From Salipiger bermudensis HTCC2601 (GTDB taxonomy: Bacteria; Pseudomonadota; Alphaproteobacteria; Rhodobacterales; Rhodobacteraceae): 64,000 bases of DNA. The stretch lies in NCBI RefSeq assembly GCF_000153725.1, contig NZ_DS022276.1, positions 1,902,432-1,966,431 on the forward strand, given 5' to 3'. Positions 47,835 through 55,627 of the stretch are shown here, piece by piece; the first letter of the stretch is position 1; each line of letters opens with the position of its first letter. The notes under the pieces were generated by a model, which saw only the letters and a list, made by a program, of their open reading frames with translations, was not told where the DNA came from and did no database searches. The position numbers and the translations under genes were made by a program.

Positions 47835-48158
47835 TCCTGCCCGCCTTTATGTTGCCTGTTTGCCATCGAGTAGCACGAAACGCGAACATTCGCCAAGCAA
47901 GAAGCGCGAACCTCCCTATTTGCGTGGCGCCTCTTGCGAGGGCGGTGCAGCCCGTTTGCGACATCCAGAGGTTTGCGCGCGACTTCGGAGTGATGGAAAA
48001 ATGGGCGAAATTACCTGCGGTTAACTTATTTCATGAGCCATTCGCAAAACGCATAAGGACCATGCATTTTCTGCGAGTTGTCGTCTGACGAGCGCTTCAC
48101 TAGATGCCTCGCATAGAAATCAGGCACTCTGAAAACATCAAGTCAAGGACACTGACCC
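47835..48158. other. Divergent intergenic region ruvC / DUF1127
   Basis: No credible gene; the short frames here look random. The half near 48000-48150 is noticeably AT-richer than the surroundings. A weak promoter (48078-48106) faces the DUF1127 gene. Confidence 0.45.
48078..48106 (+). promoter_or_regulatory. Candidate promoter for DUF1127 gene
   Basis: TTGTCG (48078-48083) and TAGATG (48101-48106), 17 bp apart, 53 bp before the start codon. Weak match. Confidence 0.3.
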
Positions 48159-48449
48159 ATGTCGGCATATGACTCCTTCCGCCAGAACGCTGGTGCCGCC
48201 GGTATGGCCGGCCGCATCGGCACTGTCTTCCTCAATGGCTACGGCGCAACGCCGGAGCGTGGCGTTTCCGCCTCCTACGAGATCGCAGCCTCGGTGAGCC
48301 GCTTCTTTGCGACCCTCACCGACGCGATCGTCGACTGGAACGACGCGCGTCTGACCCGCAAGAGCCTCGAGGCCCTGACCGATCGCGAACTCGACGATAT
48401 CGGTCTGACCCGCGCAGACATCTACGCCGTCGCACGCGGCGACTTCTAA
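48159..48449 (+). CDS. Small DUF1127 protein
   Basis: 96 residues. The C-terminal about 40 residues hold the DUF1127/YjiS domain (NDARLTRKSLEALTDRELDDIGLTRADI). Short DUF1127 proteins of alphaproteobacteria have been linked to small-RNA-mediated regulation and to phosphate and carbon metabolism; the role of this one is unknown. AAGGA lies about 10 nt before the ATG. Two hairpins follow. Confidence 0.88.
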   Translation: MSAYDSFRQNAGAAGMAGRIGTVFLNGYGATPERGVSASYEIAASVSRFFATLTDAIVDWNDARLTRKSLEALTDRELDDIGLTRADIYAVARGDF

Positions 48450-48455
48450 TACTAC

Positions 48456-48474
48456 GGCCCCTCTCCGAGGGGCC
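48456..48474 (+). terminator. GC hairpin after DUF1127 gene
   Basis: GGCCCCT (48456-48462) pairs with AGGGGCC (48468-48474) around CTCCG, 7 bp after the stop codon. No T-run, so it may stabilise the 3' end rather than terminate. Confidence 0.5.
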
Positions 48475-48500
48475 ACCCCCGCCACTCACGGCCAAGACGA

Positions 48501-48535
48501 GAAAGCCGCGCCCTTCCGAGGAAGGCGCGGCTTTC
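48501..48535. terminator. Strong intrinsic terminator
   Basis: GAAAGCCGCGC (48501-48511) pairs with GCGCGGCTTTC (48525-48535) with an inner CTTCC/GGAAG stem and one bulged C, followed by TTC. Placed between two convergent genes, so it could serve both. Confidence 0.7.
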
Positions 48536-48596
48536 TTCATGTCTGGACATGATATCTGGCGGTGGGACAGGCGTCAGGACGCGTGCCCCTGCACCC

Positions 48597-48941
48597 TCAG
48601 CCGAAAAGCGGTTGCAGCAGGGAGGCCACCCACTGGCTGGCCGGGTCGGCGCCCATCAACCAGGCGCCGGCGCGCTCGAGCGCGCTGCCTTGGGACAGAT
48701 GCGCGAGCCGCGCGACGTATTCCTCGATGCCGAGGCTGGCGCAGAGAAGGCCCTTGAAGACGAGAAAGCCAAGCACCGCGGTCAGCAGCCCCTTCAGCGA
48801 GAAGAACGGAACCCGGCGGATCGGCTTGTGCTCGATAATGCCATTGCGGTTCAGCTTGGTGGTGTATCCGCTGGCGAGCTTGTGGTGCTTCTGGACAACC
48901 GCACGCTGGCGCTTGTCGAAGTCGTATAGAGCCTTATCCAT
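48597..48941 (-). CDS. Hypothetical membrane protein
   Basis: 114 residues. A basic N-terminus (MDKALYDFDKRQRAVVQKHHKL) precedes one hydrophobic helix (GLLTAVLGFLVFKGLLCASLG, about 50-70). No family recognised. Convergent with the DUF1127 gene and sharing the terminator at 48501-48535; upstream of prmA in direction but separated by 101 bp. Confidence 0.7.
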   Translation of the reverse strand: MDKALYDFDKRQRAVVQKHHKLASGYTTKLNRNGIIEHKPIRRVPFFSLKGLLTAVLGFLVFKGLLCASLGIEEYVARLAHLSQGSALERAGAWLMGADPASQWVASLLQPLFG

Positions 48942-49042
48942 GGCAACCTCTTACACTCCGGCCCCCACCGGATGGGCCGCGTATGCGCTTCCAATGGGGC
49001 AAAAATGTGACTTTTGCCCCAGCATTTCCGCAAATCGGCGCG

Positions 49043-49921
49043 TTATGCGCCGCCGTTCTGCAGTGTCAGCGTCACCCAGTCACCAATCTCTTCGCGATGA
49101 ATCTGATTGATGCCGTTCTGTGCATAAACCTCGACAACCTCGTCCGCCTGCCGGGTCAGGATGCCCGAGAGAATCGCGTAGCCGCCGGGCTGCAGATGCG
49201 CGGCCATGTGCGGCGCGAGATCGATCAACGGCTGCTTGAGGATGTTGGCGAAGACCAGGTCGAAGGGCGCGCGGGCGGCAAGCTCGGGATTGTCGAACCC
49301 GGCGGCCTCGACGCAGGACACCTTGCCCTCGAGCCCGTTGGCGCGCACGTTGGCCTCGGCCACCTCGACGGCGACCTCGTCGATATCCGATGCCATCACC
49401 GGGTCGGGCCAGATCCGCGCCGCGCCCATCGCGAGCACCGCGGTGCCGCACCCGATATCGGCCACGTTCCTGCCGGTGAACCCGCCGGTGGCGAGCCGGT
49501 CGAGCGCGCGCAGGCAACCCAGGGTGGTGCCGTGGTGGCCGGTGCCGAAGGCCATCGCGGCTTCGATCAGCAGCGGCTCAGCGCCTGCGGGGATCTTGTC
49601 GGCGTCGTGGCTGCCGTAGACGAAGAAACGCCCGGCCTCGACCGGGGTCAGCTCGCGGCGCACCTTGTCGACCCAGTCCTGGTCCGGAACCTCGGAAACG
49701 ACGAAGTCCTGCGCCCCGAAAGCCGCCGCCAGCAGCGCCAGCTCGATGTCGTCGGGCGCTTCGGTGAAGTAGCCGCCCACCTCCCAGGTACCGCTGCCGT
49801 CCTCGATCTCGAACACGCCGATGCCGGAGGGCGCCGGCTCGAGCTCTTCCATCGCCTCGCCGAGCGCCTCGGCAGGGTCCTTGGCGGGAAGCTTGGTGAA
49901 GGCGGTCCAGGTCTTGGGCAT
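49043..49921 (-). CDS. prmA: Ribosomal protein L11 methyltransferase
   Basis: 292 residues from MPKTWTAFTKLPAKD. The N-terminal substrate domain is followed by an S-adenosylmethionine fold with AFGTGHHGTTLGCLRALD, VADIGCGTAVLAMGA and LVFANILKQPLIDL, diagnostic of PrmA. Methylates ribosomal protein L11. An upstream in-frame ATG at 50131 would run into the repeat region and is rejected. Confidence 0.95.
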   Translation of the reverse strand: MPKTWTAFTKLPAKDPAEALGEAMEELEPAPSGIGVFEIEDGSGTWEVGGYFTEAPDDIELALLAAAFGAQDFVVSEVPDQDWVDKVRRELTPVEAGRFFVYGSHDADKIPAGAEPLLIEAAMAFGTGHHGTTLGCLRALDRLATGGFTGRNVADIGCGTAVLAMGAARIWPDPVMASDIDEVAVEVAEANVRANGLEGKVSCVEAAGFDNPELAARAPFDLVFANILKQPLIDLAPHMAAHLQPGGYAILSGILTRQADEVVEVYAQNGINQIHREEIGDWVTLTLQNGGA

Positions 49922-50061
49922 GGGAAGGGCTCCGGGATTGACTGTGGGGCCGGATAGCGCGTTTGCGCCGCGGTGGGAAGGTTGGATCGATCGCTGCGCG
50001 CGAGGCTCGTGGTTGCGCAGGCGCTGTTCGGCCCGGCCCTGCGCTCGTGTCAGACGCGGGA

Positions 50062-50127
50062 GGGGGGCCAGCCCCCTCTTGGCGCTGTGCGCCAATTCAC
50101 CCCCGAGGTATTTTAGAACCAGAGAAG
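50062..50127 (+). repeat. Structured intergenic repeat (copy 3)
   Basis: GGGGG-CCAG-CCCCC (50063-50076), a second hairpin TTGGCGC-TGT-GCGCCAA, then CCCCCGAGGTATTT and GAACCAGAGAAG. Same two-hairpin-plus-tail design as copy 2. Confidence 0.78.
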
Positions 50128-50146
50128 CCAATAGCGCCGCGCCCCT

Positions 50147-50180
50147 GGCTTCTCTTCGTCAAAAATACTCCCGCCGGAGG
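50147..50180 (-). repeat. Related repeat tail (inverted, variant)
   Basis: Minus strand reads CCTCCGGCGGGAGTATTTTT followed by GACGAAGAGAAG, a variant of the GAGGTATTT...GAGAAG tail, facing copy 3 across 19 bp. The pair forms an inverted repeat of GAGAAGCCA. Confidence 0.6.
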
Positions 50181-50232
50181 CATCCGGCCTTGTTGCCGCG
50201 CGCAGGTGCCGGGACCGGTGCGCAGCGGCACA

Positions 50233-50772
50233 TCAGATGTTGCGCCATTCCCCCGGCGCAAGGCCTTCGACCGACCAGTCGCCGATCGACCAGCGCACCA
50301 GCCGCAGGCAAGGCAGCCCGACATGGGCGGTCATCCGGCGCACCTGCCGGTTGCGGCCCTCGGTGATGGTCATCTCGAGCCAGGCGTCGGGCACCGATTT
50401 GCGGAAGCGGACCGGCGGCACGCGGGGCCAGAGATCCGGCGGCGGCAGCCGGCGGACCTGCGCCGGCCGGGTCGGGCCGTCCTTCAGCGTCACGCCGCGG
50501 CGAAGCCGGGCGATCTGCTCGTCGGAGGGATCGCCCTCGACCTGCACGAGGTAAGTTTTGGGCTTTTTGAACTTCGGATGCGCGATGCGCGCCTGCAGGC
50601 GGCCGTCATCGGTCAGCAGCAACAGCCCCTCGCTGTCGCGGTCGAGCCGGCCCGCCGGGTAGACCTTCGGCACATCGACATAGTCCGACAGCGTCGCGCG
50701 GGGGCTGTCCGCGGTGCCCTTGTCGGTGAATTGCGACAGCACGCCGTAAGGCTTGTTGAGCAGGATCAGCAT
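50233..50772 (-). CDS. rluE: 23S rRNA pseudouridine synthase RluE-type
   Basis: 179 residues without an S4 domain, like RluE. Catalytic Asp lies in GRLDRDSEGLLLLTDDG (about 41-57); KTYLVQVEG and ITEGRNRQVRRMTAHVG are family motifs. RluE modifies U2457 in E. coli 23S rRNA. It overlaps the tadA end by 7 bp, making a two-gene unit. Confidence 0.92.
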   Translation of the reverse strand: MLILLNKPYGVLSQFTDKGTADSPRATLSDYVDVPKVYPAGRLDRDSEGLLLLTDDGRLQARIAHPKFKKPKTYLVQVEGDPSDEQIARLRRGVTLKDGPTRPAQVRRLPPPDLWPRVPPVRFRKSVPDAWLEMTITEGRNRQVRRMTAHVGLPCLRLVRWSIGDWSVEGLAPGEWRNI

Positions 50773-51221
50773 CGGCGGCGCTCCGCGAAAAAGCGCTTCA
50801 GCAGCGCCTCCGAGGGCGCGGCGGAGATGCCATCATAGACCTCGGGCACGTGGTGGCATTGGGCATGGGCGTAGACCCGGGCCCCGTGATCGACGCCGCC
50901 CGACTTGGGATCGGCGGCCCCATAATAAAGCCGCGCGATGCGGGCGAAGGAGATTGCCGCGGCGCACATCGGGCAGGGCTCCAGCGTGACGTAGAGATCA
51001 TGCCCCGGCAGCCGCTCGGACCCGGCGGCGCGGCAGGCGGCGCGCAGGGCGAGGATCTCGGCATGCGCCGTGGGATCGTCGAGCTCGCGGGTGCGGTTGC
51101 CGGCGCAGGCCACCACCGCGCCCGAGGGCGCCACCACGACGGCGCCCACCGGCACCTCGCCGCGGGCGGCGGCGGCGCGGGCCTCCGAGAGGGCCTGATC
51201 CATGTGACTGCGAAAGCTCAT
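50766..51221 (-). CDS. tadA: tRNA-specific adenosine deaminase TadA
   Basis: 151 residues, zinc-dependent deaminase. Zinc and catalytic motifs: AHAE (HAEI) and PCPMC in LEPCPMCAAAI; FARIARLYYGAADPKSG is also family-like. Converts A34 to inosine in tRNA-Arg. Start ATG 51221 (MSFRSHMDQAL); 51203 is an alternative. Divergent from rluB. Confidence 0.94.
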   Translation of the reverse strand: MSFRSHMDQALSEARAAAARGEVPVGAVVVAPSGAVVACAGNRTRELDDPTAHAEILALRAACRAAGSERLPGHDLYVTLEPCPMCAAAISFARIARLYYGAADPKSGGVDHGARVYAHAQCHHVPEVYDGISAAPSEALLKRFFAERRRC

Positions 51222-51299
51222 GGCGCCGGGTGATAGCCGAGCCGCACCGCTTTGGCGAGACGCTTCCCCCGGGCGCGGCTTTGCAGTATGGCTCGGCGC

Positions 51300-52151
51300 A
51301 TGAAAAAGCCCCCTGCCCGCCCCTCCGCGCCCTCCAAGACCCCGACCGACACGCCGCCCGGCGACCGCATCGCCAAGGTGCTGTCGCGCGCCGGCATCGC
51401 CAGCCGGCGCGAGGCCGAGCGGATGATCGAGGAAGGCCGCGTCACGGTGAATGGCGAGACCATCGCCAGCCCGGCGCTCAACGTCACCGACAAGGACCGC
51501 ATCACCGTCGACGGCAAACCGCTCGAGGCGCCCGAAGCCCCGCGCATGTGGATGTATCACAAGCCCGCCGGGCTGGTGACCACCACCAAGGACGAGCAGG
51601 GCCGCGAGACGATCTTCGACAAGCTGCCCGAGGACCTGCCGCGGGTGATGACCGTGGGCCGGCTCGATCTCAACTCCGAGGGGCTCTTGCTGCTGACCAA
51701 TGACGGCGGCATCAAGCGCAAGCTCGAGCTGCCCTCGACCGGCTGGCTGCGGCGCTACCGGGTGCGGGTCAACGGCAAGCCCACCGAGGAGATGCTGAAA
51801 CCGCTGCGCGACGGCATCACCGTCGATGGCCAGACATTCCAGCCCATGCAGGTCGAGCTCGATCGCCAGCAGGGCTCCAACGCCTGGCTCACCGTGGGTC
51901 TGCGCGAGGGCAAGAACCGCGAGATCCGCCGCGCCATGAGCGATATCGGTCTGACCGTGAATCGGCTGATCCGGATCTCCTACGGGCCGTTCCAGCTCGG
52001 CCAGATGAAGGTCGGGGAAGTTGTCGAACTGCGCGGTCGAATCGTCCGGGATCAACTTGGGCTAGAAGGTGCAAAAACCACTCGCCCAGAGCCAAGCCGT
52101 CGCCGCAAACCCCGCCCAATTCCGGACAAATCTCGGCGAACCCGCAATTAA
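51300..52151 (+). CDS. rluB: 23S rRNA pseudouridine synthase RluB-type
   Basis: 283 residues: a proline-rich lead, an S4 RNA-binding domain (GDRIAKVLSRAGIASRREAE, about 21-40), then the synthase domain with GRLDLNSEGLLLLTNDG and LREGKNREIRRAMSDIG. The C-terminus is a basic Arg/Pro/Lys tail. RluB modifies U2605 in E. coli. ATG 51288 is a possible alternative start; no strong ribosome-binding site decides. An AT-rich spacer follows before the stress cluster. Confidence 0.92.
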   Translation: MKKPPARPSAPSKTPTDTPPGDRIAKVLSRAGIASRREAERMIEEGRVTVNGETIASPALNVTDKDRITVDGKPLEAPEAPRMWMYHKPAGLVTTTKDEQGRETIFDKLPEDLPRVMTVGRLDLNSEGLLLLTNDGGIKRKLELPSTGWLRRYRVRVNGKPTEEMLKPLRDGITVDGQTFQPMQVELDRQQGSNAWLTVGLREGKNREIRRAMSDIGLTVNRLIRISYGPFQLGQMKVGEVVELRGRIVRDQLGLEGAKTTRPEPSRRRKPRPIPDKSRRTRN

Positions 52152-52235
52152 CCAATTGTTAACTTTGTCATAAATTCGCTTTTAATTCCCGTTTCACGCC
52201 GTTTTTTTGCCGATTTCAATCGCCATCATGAAGCC

Positions 52236-52436
52236 ATGATGACGACGATCCTCGCCTTTGCGATTCTCTGTGTGAGCACCCTTCTGGTGCTGGGAAACCT
52301 GCGCATGGTCGCACACGACACCTATGTGGCCGTGACCGAAGCCGCAGGGCGTCTGCGGCGCAGCGGCAACCCCGGCGCGAAGCTCGCCTTCGCGGCGCTC
52401 TGGGTGCTGATTTTCGCCCTGAGCTTTCTTCTCTGA
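52236..52436 (+). CDS. Small two-helix membrane protein upstream of the XpaC/TelA cluster
   Basis: 66 residues: helix 1 ILAFAILCVSTLLVLGNL, a short loop with Arg residues, helix 2 AKLAFAALWVLIFALSFLL. No family recognised. It lies 17 bp before the first XpaC-like gene and downstream of an AT-rich spacer that probably holds the cluster promoter, so it is likely the first gene of the unit. A start of two consecutive ATGs is present. Confidence 0.65.
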   Translation: MMTTILAFAILCVSTLLVLGNLRMVAHDTYVAVTEAAGRLRRSGNPGAKLAFAALWVLIFALSFLL

Positions 52437-52453
52437 CGGGATCGGCGCAGGGA

Positions 52454-53317
52454 ATGATCGACATGACGGAACGACATCGGACAGAACAGACGGACGACGG
52501 GCTCGGGCCGCTCGACTCGGGCCTCAGCGTGCTGTTCCTCGCCGCGTTCCCCATCGTGCTGCTGCTGTTTCAGGGCAGCGCCACATCCGCCTTCACTGCC
52601 GTGCTCGAGCTGGCGCTCTTCATCGCGGCCCTGCGGCTGATCCATCGCGGGCAGAAGCTGAAGAACGCCTATGACGAAGCCGACGCAGCGCGCGCCCCGC
52701 GCCTGCCGCGCAAGATCATCGGCGCGCTGCTGATCGGCGTGATGGTGATGATCCTGGCGGGCCATCACTTCTTCTCGCTGATCCTGCCCCTCGCGTTCGG
52801 AGCGCTCGCCACCGCGCTGAGCCTCGCCGCCTTCGGCCTCGACCCGCTGCGGGACAAGGGCGCGAGCGACAGCGAACCCGAGCCGCTGGCCACCGCGCGC
52901 CGCCCCCGCCCCGACACGCAGGCGGCGCTCGACCGCATCGACGCCACGCTCGACGGCATGGTCTGCGAGATCGCCGCGCTCGGCGATGCACAGCTCACGC
53001 GCCACACCGAGGCGCTGAAAGGGGCCGTGATGGGGCTGATCCGCGCCCTTGGCGAGGACCCCGACGGCATGGAGCGCATGCACAAGCCGGTGGTGAAATT
53101 CGTCAAGCTGCTGAGGCGCGAGAACGACGACCTGCTCGCCGCATGGAACACCGATGAGCGCGAGCGGGCCCGGAGACGGTATCGCACCCGCATCACCGCG
53201 CTTGGCCAGACCTTCGAGGAATTCGCGCGCAAATCGGGCAAGAAGGCCGGTCGCGACGCGTTCGAACTGGAAGCGGACCTGCTGTGGAACCGCAAACCGC
53301 TGGAGCGCGCCGCATAA
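52454..53317 (+). CDS. XpaC-like membrane protein, copy A
   Basis: 287 residues. Four predicted helices in two pairs (about 23-62 and 88-128), then a cytoplasmic helical domain. It matches proteins annotated as 5-bromo-4-chloroindolyl phosphate hydrolysis protein (XpaC), a name that reflects an old assay rather than a proven reaction. It shares PRKI before helix 3 and FGLDPLRDKG after helix 4 with copy B (53494), a tandem duplication. XpaC is a neighbour of TelA-type YaaN in Bacillus subtilis. Start: ATG 52454; 52463 is possible. Confidence 0.85.
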   Translation: MIDMTERHRTEQTDDGLGPLDSGLSVLFLAAFPIVLLLFQGSATSAFTAVLELALFIAALRLIHRGQKLKNAYDEADAARAPRLPRKIIGALLIGVMVMILAGHHFFSLILPLAFGALATALSLAAFGLDPLRDKGASDSEPEPLATARRPRPDTQAALDRIDATLDGMVCEIAALGDAQLTRHTEALKGAVMGLIRALGEDPDGMERMHKPVVKFVKLLRRENDDLLAAWNTDERERARRRYRTRITALGQTFEEFARKSGKKAGRDAFELEADLLWNRKPLERAA

Positions 53318-53402
53318 GCGGAGCCCCGCCGAGCACCCCCCCTAGCAACTTGCCCCCTTTGCCCCTAAGTTTTCCTTGAACCGCGGAAATACTGGAGGCG
53401 GC

Positions 53403-53492
53403 ATGTCCGGCACGGCCCTGCAAAAAGTGGCCTACGTACTCCTGATCGTGCTCCTGTTCGGGATCACGTCGGGATGGCTCGGAGGGCTCTGA
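53403..53492 (+). CDS. 29-residue single-helix membrane peptide
   Basis: Reads MSGTALQKVAYVLLIVLL and ends WLGGL; one transmembrane helix, no family recognised. TGGAGG lies 6 nt before the ATG, a strong ribosome-binding site, and the stop is 1 bp from the next ATG. The good start site and tight coupling argue for a real peptide, perhaps a regulator or leader for copy B. Confidence 0.6.
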   Translation: MSGTALQKVAYVLLIVLLFGITSGWLGGL

Positions 53493-53493
53493 G

Positions 53494-54384
53494 ATGGCGC
53501 AGCGCTACGGGGGCAAATACAGCCCCGACGCCGCCCCCGAACAGACCGAGGATCCGATTCGTCCCAGTCATTACAGGGGCGCACGGGTCGATCCGGTGGG
53601 GGCACGCTCGAACGTGCTTTTCGTCCCGCCCATCGTGCTTGCCGCGACCTCGCTGGGAGACGGCGCCGCCGGTCTCGTGACCGGCCTGATCGGCGCCGGC
53701 GCCCTTCTGGCGGGGGCCTGGCTGCTGCGCGACGGGCTGCGCGCACAGGCCGCCTATGATGAGCGCCGCGTGGCGCGGCGCCCGGCCATCCCGCGCAAGA
53801 TATTCGCCGCCGGGCTCGCCGGGATCGGGGTCGCCATTGCCGCCTTCAAGTCCGAGCCCGGGCTGGTGGCACCGGCGCTCTACGGTCTCTCGGCCGTGGC
53901 TCTGCACCTTGGCGCCTTCGGAATCGACCCGCTGCAGAGCAAGGGCATGGAGGGCATCGACAGCTTCCAGCAGGACCGCGTCGCCAAGGTCGTCGACGAG
54001 GCCGAGACCTATCTTTCCGAGATGCAGGACGCGGTGCGCCGCGCCGGCGACCGCGAAGTCGAGGCGCGGGTCGAGCGCTTCCGCCAGAAGGCCGCCCAGC
54101 TGATCCGCACCGTCGAGGAAGACCCGCGCGACCTGACGGCGGCGCGGCGCTATCTGGGCGTCTACCTGATGGGGGCCCGCGACGCGGCGGTGAAGTTCGC
54201 AGACATCTACAGCCGCACGCAGGATCGCGGCGCGAGAGACGATTTCATGATGCTGCTGACCGATCTCGAGGACAGCTTCGGCCAGAAGAACGAGAAACTC
54301 CTGCTCGACAACAATTCCGATCTCACGGTCGAGATCGACGTTTTGCGGGATCGATTGAAACGCGATGGCGTGCGGCTGAGTTGA
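53494..54384 (+). CDS. XpaC-like membrane protein, copy B
   Basis: 296 residues with the same plan as copy A: two helix pairs (about 41-80, 102-142) and a cytoplasmic coiled domain. It keeps PRKI and FGIDPLQSKG. The C-terminal part has ALARRYLGVYL-like segments and ends with DLTVEIDVLRDRLKRDG, rich in charged helices. Starts 1 bp after the 29-residue peptide gene; telA follows 37 bp later. Function unproven; presumed partner of TelA. Confidence 0.85.
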   Translation: MAQRYGGKYSPDAAPEQTEDPIRPSHYRGARVDPVGARSNVLFVPPIVLAATSLGDGAAGLVTGLIGAGALLAGAWLLRDGLRAQAAYDERRVARRPAIPRKIFAAGLAGIGVAIAAFKSEPGLVAPALYGLSAVALHLGAFGIDPLQSKGMEGIDSFQQDRVAKVVDEAETYLSEMQDAVRRAGDREVEARVERFRQKAAQLIRTVEEDPRDLTAARRYLGVYLMGARDAAVKFADIYSRTQDRGARDDFMMLLTDLEDSFGQKNEKLLLDNNSDLTVEIDVLRDRLKRDGVRLS

Positions 54385-54421
54385 GCCTGTGCCGGGTCAG
54401 AACAGAACTGGGGGATATCCG

Positions 54422-55624
54422 ATGTCCGAGAAGGTGAAAGCAGAGGCGGAGCAGACCGTCGCCATGGTCGACGAGGTCAATGCCGTGGTGCTGCCCGAGC
54501 CGGGCGAGGCGCGGGCGGTGGTTTCGCTCGAAGAGGCGTCTTCCGAGGTTGGCGAAGAGATCCGCTCGCGCATGGACGAGATCGACATGAGCGACACCAA
54601 CTCGATCGTCTCGTTCGGGTCGGGCGCGCAGGTCGAGCTGCAGGAGATCAGCCAGTCGATGCTCGACGGGGTGCGCAACAAGGATGTCGGCCCCGCCGGC
54701 GACAGCCTGCGTGACATCGTCACCACCATCCGCGGCTTTTCGGTTTCCGAGCTCGACGTGCGCCGGGATCGCAGCTGGTGGGAGAAGCTGCTGGGCAAGG
54801 CGGCCCCTTTCGCCAAGTTCACTGCCCGCTACGAAGAGGTGCAGGGCCAGATCGACAACATCACCGACAGCCTGCTCAAGCACGAGCACACACTGCTCAA
54901 GGACATCAAGTCGCTCGACCTGCTCTACGACAAGACGCTCAACTTCTACGACGAGCTGGCGCTCTACATCGCCGCCGGCGAAGAGAAGCTCAAGGCGCTC
55001 GATGGCAATGACATCCCGGCCAAGGAGGCCGAGGTGCAGGCCGCGGCCGAGAACGATCAGGTGATGAAGGCGCAGGAGCTGCGCGACCTGCGCGCTGCCC
55101 GCGACGATCTCGAGCGCCGGGTGCACGACCTCAAGCTCACCCGGCAGGTGACCATGCAATCCCTGCCCTCGATCCGTCTTGTGCAGGAAAACGACAAGAG
55201 CCTCGTCACCAAGATCAACTCGACGCTGGTCAATACCGTGCCGCTCTGGGAAACCCAGCTGGCGCAGGCGGTGACCATCCAGCGCTCGGCCGAGGCCGCC
55301 GCCGCGGTGCGCGAGGCCAACGACCTGACAAACGAGTTGCTGACCGCCAACGCCGCCAATCTGCGCGACAGCAACAAGGCGATCCGCACCGAGATGGAGC
55401 GCGGCGTGTTCGACATCGAGGCGGTGAAGCAGGCCAATGCCGACCTGATCGCGACCATCCAGGAAAGCCTGCAGATCGCCGACGAGGGCAAAGCCAAGCG
55501 TGCTGCCGCCGAGGAGGATCTCAAGACCATGGAGCACGAGCTGCGCGACACCCTCGCCTCCGCCAAGGCCCGCCGCGACGGCATCGGCGACAATGCCGGC
55601 ACCGCCGTGCCGAAAAGCGCCTGA
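54422..55624 (+). CDS. TelA-family toxic anion resistance protein
   Basis: 400 residues, soluble, almost wholly helical with long charged segments predicted as coiled coil (about 95-330). Family motifs include DIVTTIRGFSVSELD, SWWEKLLGKAAPFAKF and TVPLWETQLAQAVTIQRS. The family is named after tellurite resistance on plasmids; in Bacillus YaaN and YceH are relatives, linked to envelope stress and general stress. GGGGGA precedes ATG 54422. It is between XpaC copy B and the DUF2927 lipoprotein. Confidence 0.9.
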   Translation: MSEKVKAEAEQTVAMVDEVNAVVLPEPGEARAVVSLEEASSEVGEEIRSRMDEIDMSDTNSIVSFGSGAQVELQEISQSMLDGVRNKDVGPAGDSLRDIVTTIRGFSVSELDVRRDRSWWEKLLGKAAPFAKFTARYEEVQGQIDNITDSLLKHEHTLLKDIKSLDLLYDKTLNFYDELALYIAAGEEKLKALDGNDIPAKEAEVQAAAENDQVMKAQELRDLRAARDDLERRVHDLKLTRQVTMQSLPSIRLVQENDKSLVTKINSTLVNTVPLWETQLAQAVTIQRSAEAAAAVREANDLTNELLTANAANLRDSNKAIRTEMERGVFDIEAVKQANADLIATIQESLQIADEGKAKRAAAEEDLKTMEHELRDTLASAKARRDGIGDNAGTAVPKSA

Positions 55625-55627
55625 GCC

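Larger units (their letters stand above)
49922..50232. other. Repeat-bearing intergenic region upstream of prmA
   Basis: 311 bp with no gene. It holds a full copy of the structured repeat (50062-50127) and a related inverted copy (50147-50180). Confidence 0.6.
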
